A DNA stretch of 64,000 bases, from the NCBI GenBank assembly GCA_001657395.1, contig LYSY01000001.1, positions 806,001 to 870,000 on the forward strand, in the 5' to 3' direction. The notes beneath the pieces are model-generated. The model was not told the origin of the DNA. It ran no database searches and worked only from the letters and a program-made list of their open reading frames with translations. Made by a program: the position numbers and the translations under genes. Within the stretch, counting starts at the first letter, position 1. Each line of letters begins with the position of its first letter. Positions 63,138 through 64,000 of this stretch are shown here, piece after piece. The stretch comes from Rhodospirillales bacterium BBD 1991-14 (GTDB lineage: Bacteria > Pseudomonadota > Alphaproteobacteria > Kiloniellales > Kiloniellaceae).

Positions 63138-64000
63138 TCATCGAGCTGCCGATGGGCCTCGGCTCCGTGTCGGCCGAACTGCTGCTGATCATCTTGCCCG
63201 CGCTGGCGGCCTTGATCGTCTTTGCTCTGGTCTTTGGCGGCGACAGCACAGGCAAGCAGACCCGGCGGCGCATCGACCGGATTCGCACTTCCAACATGAA
63301 GACGATCACGCCGGAGGAAATCGTCTCCATCCGCCGTTCCGACACGGACAGTGAGATCGCGGTTCTCGACAGCCTGATCAAGCGGCTGACGCCACGGCCG
63401 GAGGTCCTCCGGCTGCGCCTCGCAAGCGCCGGCTACGGCAGTTCCCTTGGCCGCTATCTCTTTATCTGCCTGATCTTCGGCCTGGTTACGTTTTCCGGGC
63501 TTCAGTTCTTCAAGCTCGTCCCGATCCTGGTCTCCGTCCTGGTCGCCCTCTTCACCGCAATCATGCTGCCCCACCTGGGCCTGACATTCCTGATCCGGCG
63601 GCGCAGAAACCGGTTCATCGCCCATTTTCCCGAAGCCATCGACCTGATGGTCCGGGGTTTGAAGTCCGGACTGCCGATTACCGAGTCCATCAAGGCCGCC
63701 GGCTCCGAAATCCCTGACCCCGTGGGCACGGAGCTTTCGCGTATCACCGATACGGTTCGCCTGGGCGAATCACTTGAGGACGCCCTCTGGGATGCGTCGA
63801 AACGCCTCGACATCCAGGAGTTCAACTTTTTCACCGTCGCCCTGGCCATCCAATCCGAGACCGGCGGCAACCTGGCCGAGACTCTGTCCAACCTCTCGGA
63901 CGTGTTGCGACGTCGGCGGCAGTTGAAGCTCAAGATCAAGGCACTCTCCTCGGAGGCCAAGGCCAGTGCCTACATCATCGGGTCGCTGCCCTTCATCATG
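63134..64000 (+). CDS. tadB: Tad pilus inner-membrane platform protein TadB, partial (window end)
   Basis: 289 codons are present before the window ends. The N-terminus has one helix (ELLLIILPALAALIVFALVFGG), then a cytosolic part and a helix pair (RYLFICLIFGLVTFSG and LVSVLVALFTAIMLPHLGL). The T2SSF domain follows with FPEAIDLMVRGLKSGLPITESI and LAIQSETGGNLAETLSNLSDVLRRR. It forms the inner-membrane platform with TadC, which should follow. The ATG overlaps the cpaF stop (ATGA). Confidence 0.95.
   Translation, partial: MIIELPMGLGSVSAELLLIILPALAALIVFALVFGGDSTGKQTRRRIDRIRTSNMKTITPEEIVSIRRSDTDSEIAVLDSLIKRLTPRPEVLRLRLASAGYGSSLGRYLFICLIFGLVTFSGLQFFKLVPILVSVLVALFTAIMLPHLGLTFLIRRRRNRFIAHFPEAIDLMVRGLKSGLPITESIKAAGSEIPDPVGTELSRITDTVRLGESLEDALWDASKRLDIQEFNFFTVALAIQSETGGNLAETLSNLSDVLRRRRQLKLKIKALSSEAKASAYIIGSLPFIM

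Overview
The window is chromosomal DNA of a GC-rich alphaproteobacterium, most likely a Rhodospirillales/Kiloniellales-type marine or saline organism. This is inferred from the SUF operon order, the lon-hupB-tRNA and tig-clpP-clpX-lon order, a Caulobacter-type tad/cpa locus and CtrA-like boxes; no rRNA is present to confirm it. No phage, transposon or CRISPR array was seen.

Layout. 1-1900: start of the complex I operon (nuoA-B-C-D, minus strand). 2.2-2.7 kb: tRNA-Asp and tRNA-Val. 2.9-9.7 kb, minus strand: HU and the protein quality-control block lon, clpX, clpP, tig. 9.8-13.4 kb: tRNA-Leu, two paralogous small proteins, NAD(P)HX repair enzyme and an HpcH/HpaI aldolase. 13.4-13.9 kb: AT-rich gap holding a near-perfect parS site. 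13.9-21.4 kb: an exported beta-rich protein, tRNA-His, an XRE regulator, an aminotransferase, glnB-glnA behind a sigma-54 promoter, a Tat-exported transglutaminase-like peptidase and a thioesterase. 21.6-26.9 kb: parE, then a cobalamin riboswitch and a B12-type ABC importer. 26.9-34.6 kb: hydrolases, an RhlE helicase, an exported lipoprotein, a DUF6502-like protein, an RTX protein, a GNAT and a stand-alone Lrp ligand-binding domain.

34.6-43.6 kb is the most unusual region. Within 8 kb it has three cytochrome P460-like CXXCH proteins, two tandem c-type cytochromes, a Sel1 protein and a small exported four-cysteine protein, interrupted by upp and an MscS channel. One P460-like protein carries two arrays of the tripeptide NPC with 41 cysteines between signal peptide and heme domain. 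I consider this the best candidate for an undescribed periplasmic redox or metal-handling system.

43.8-50.8 kb: a complete SUF Fe-S assembly operon (Rrf2 regulator, sufB, an inserted conserved gene, sufC, D, S, U, T, A) with a perfect palindrome before the regulator. 51.0-56.0 kb: four envelope or glycan genes (methyltransferase, PAP2, GT-C membrane protein, GT2), each preceded at about 54-64 bp by a CtrA-like box. 56.3-64.0 kb: tad/cpa pilus locus (flp, cpaA-F, tadB cut by the window end), with a terminator after flp and a duplicated N-terminal domain in CpaF.
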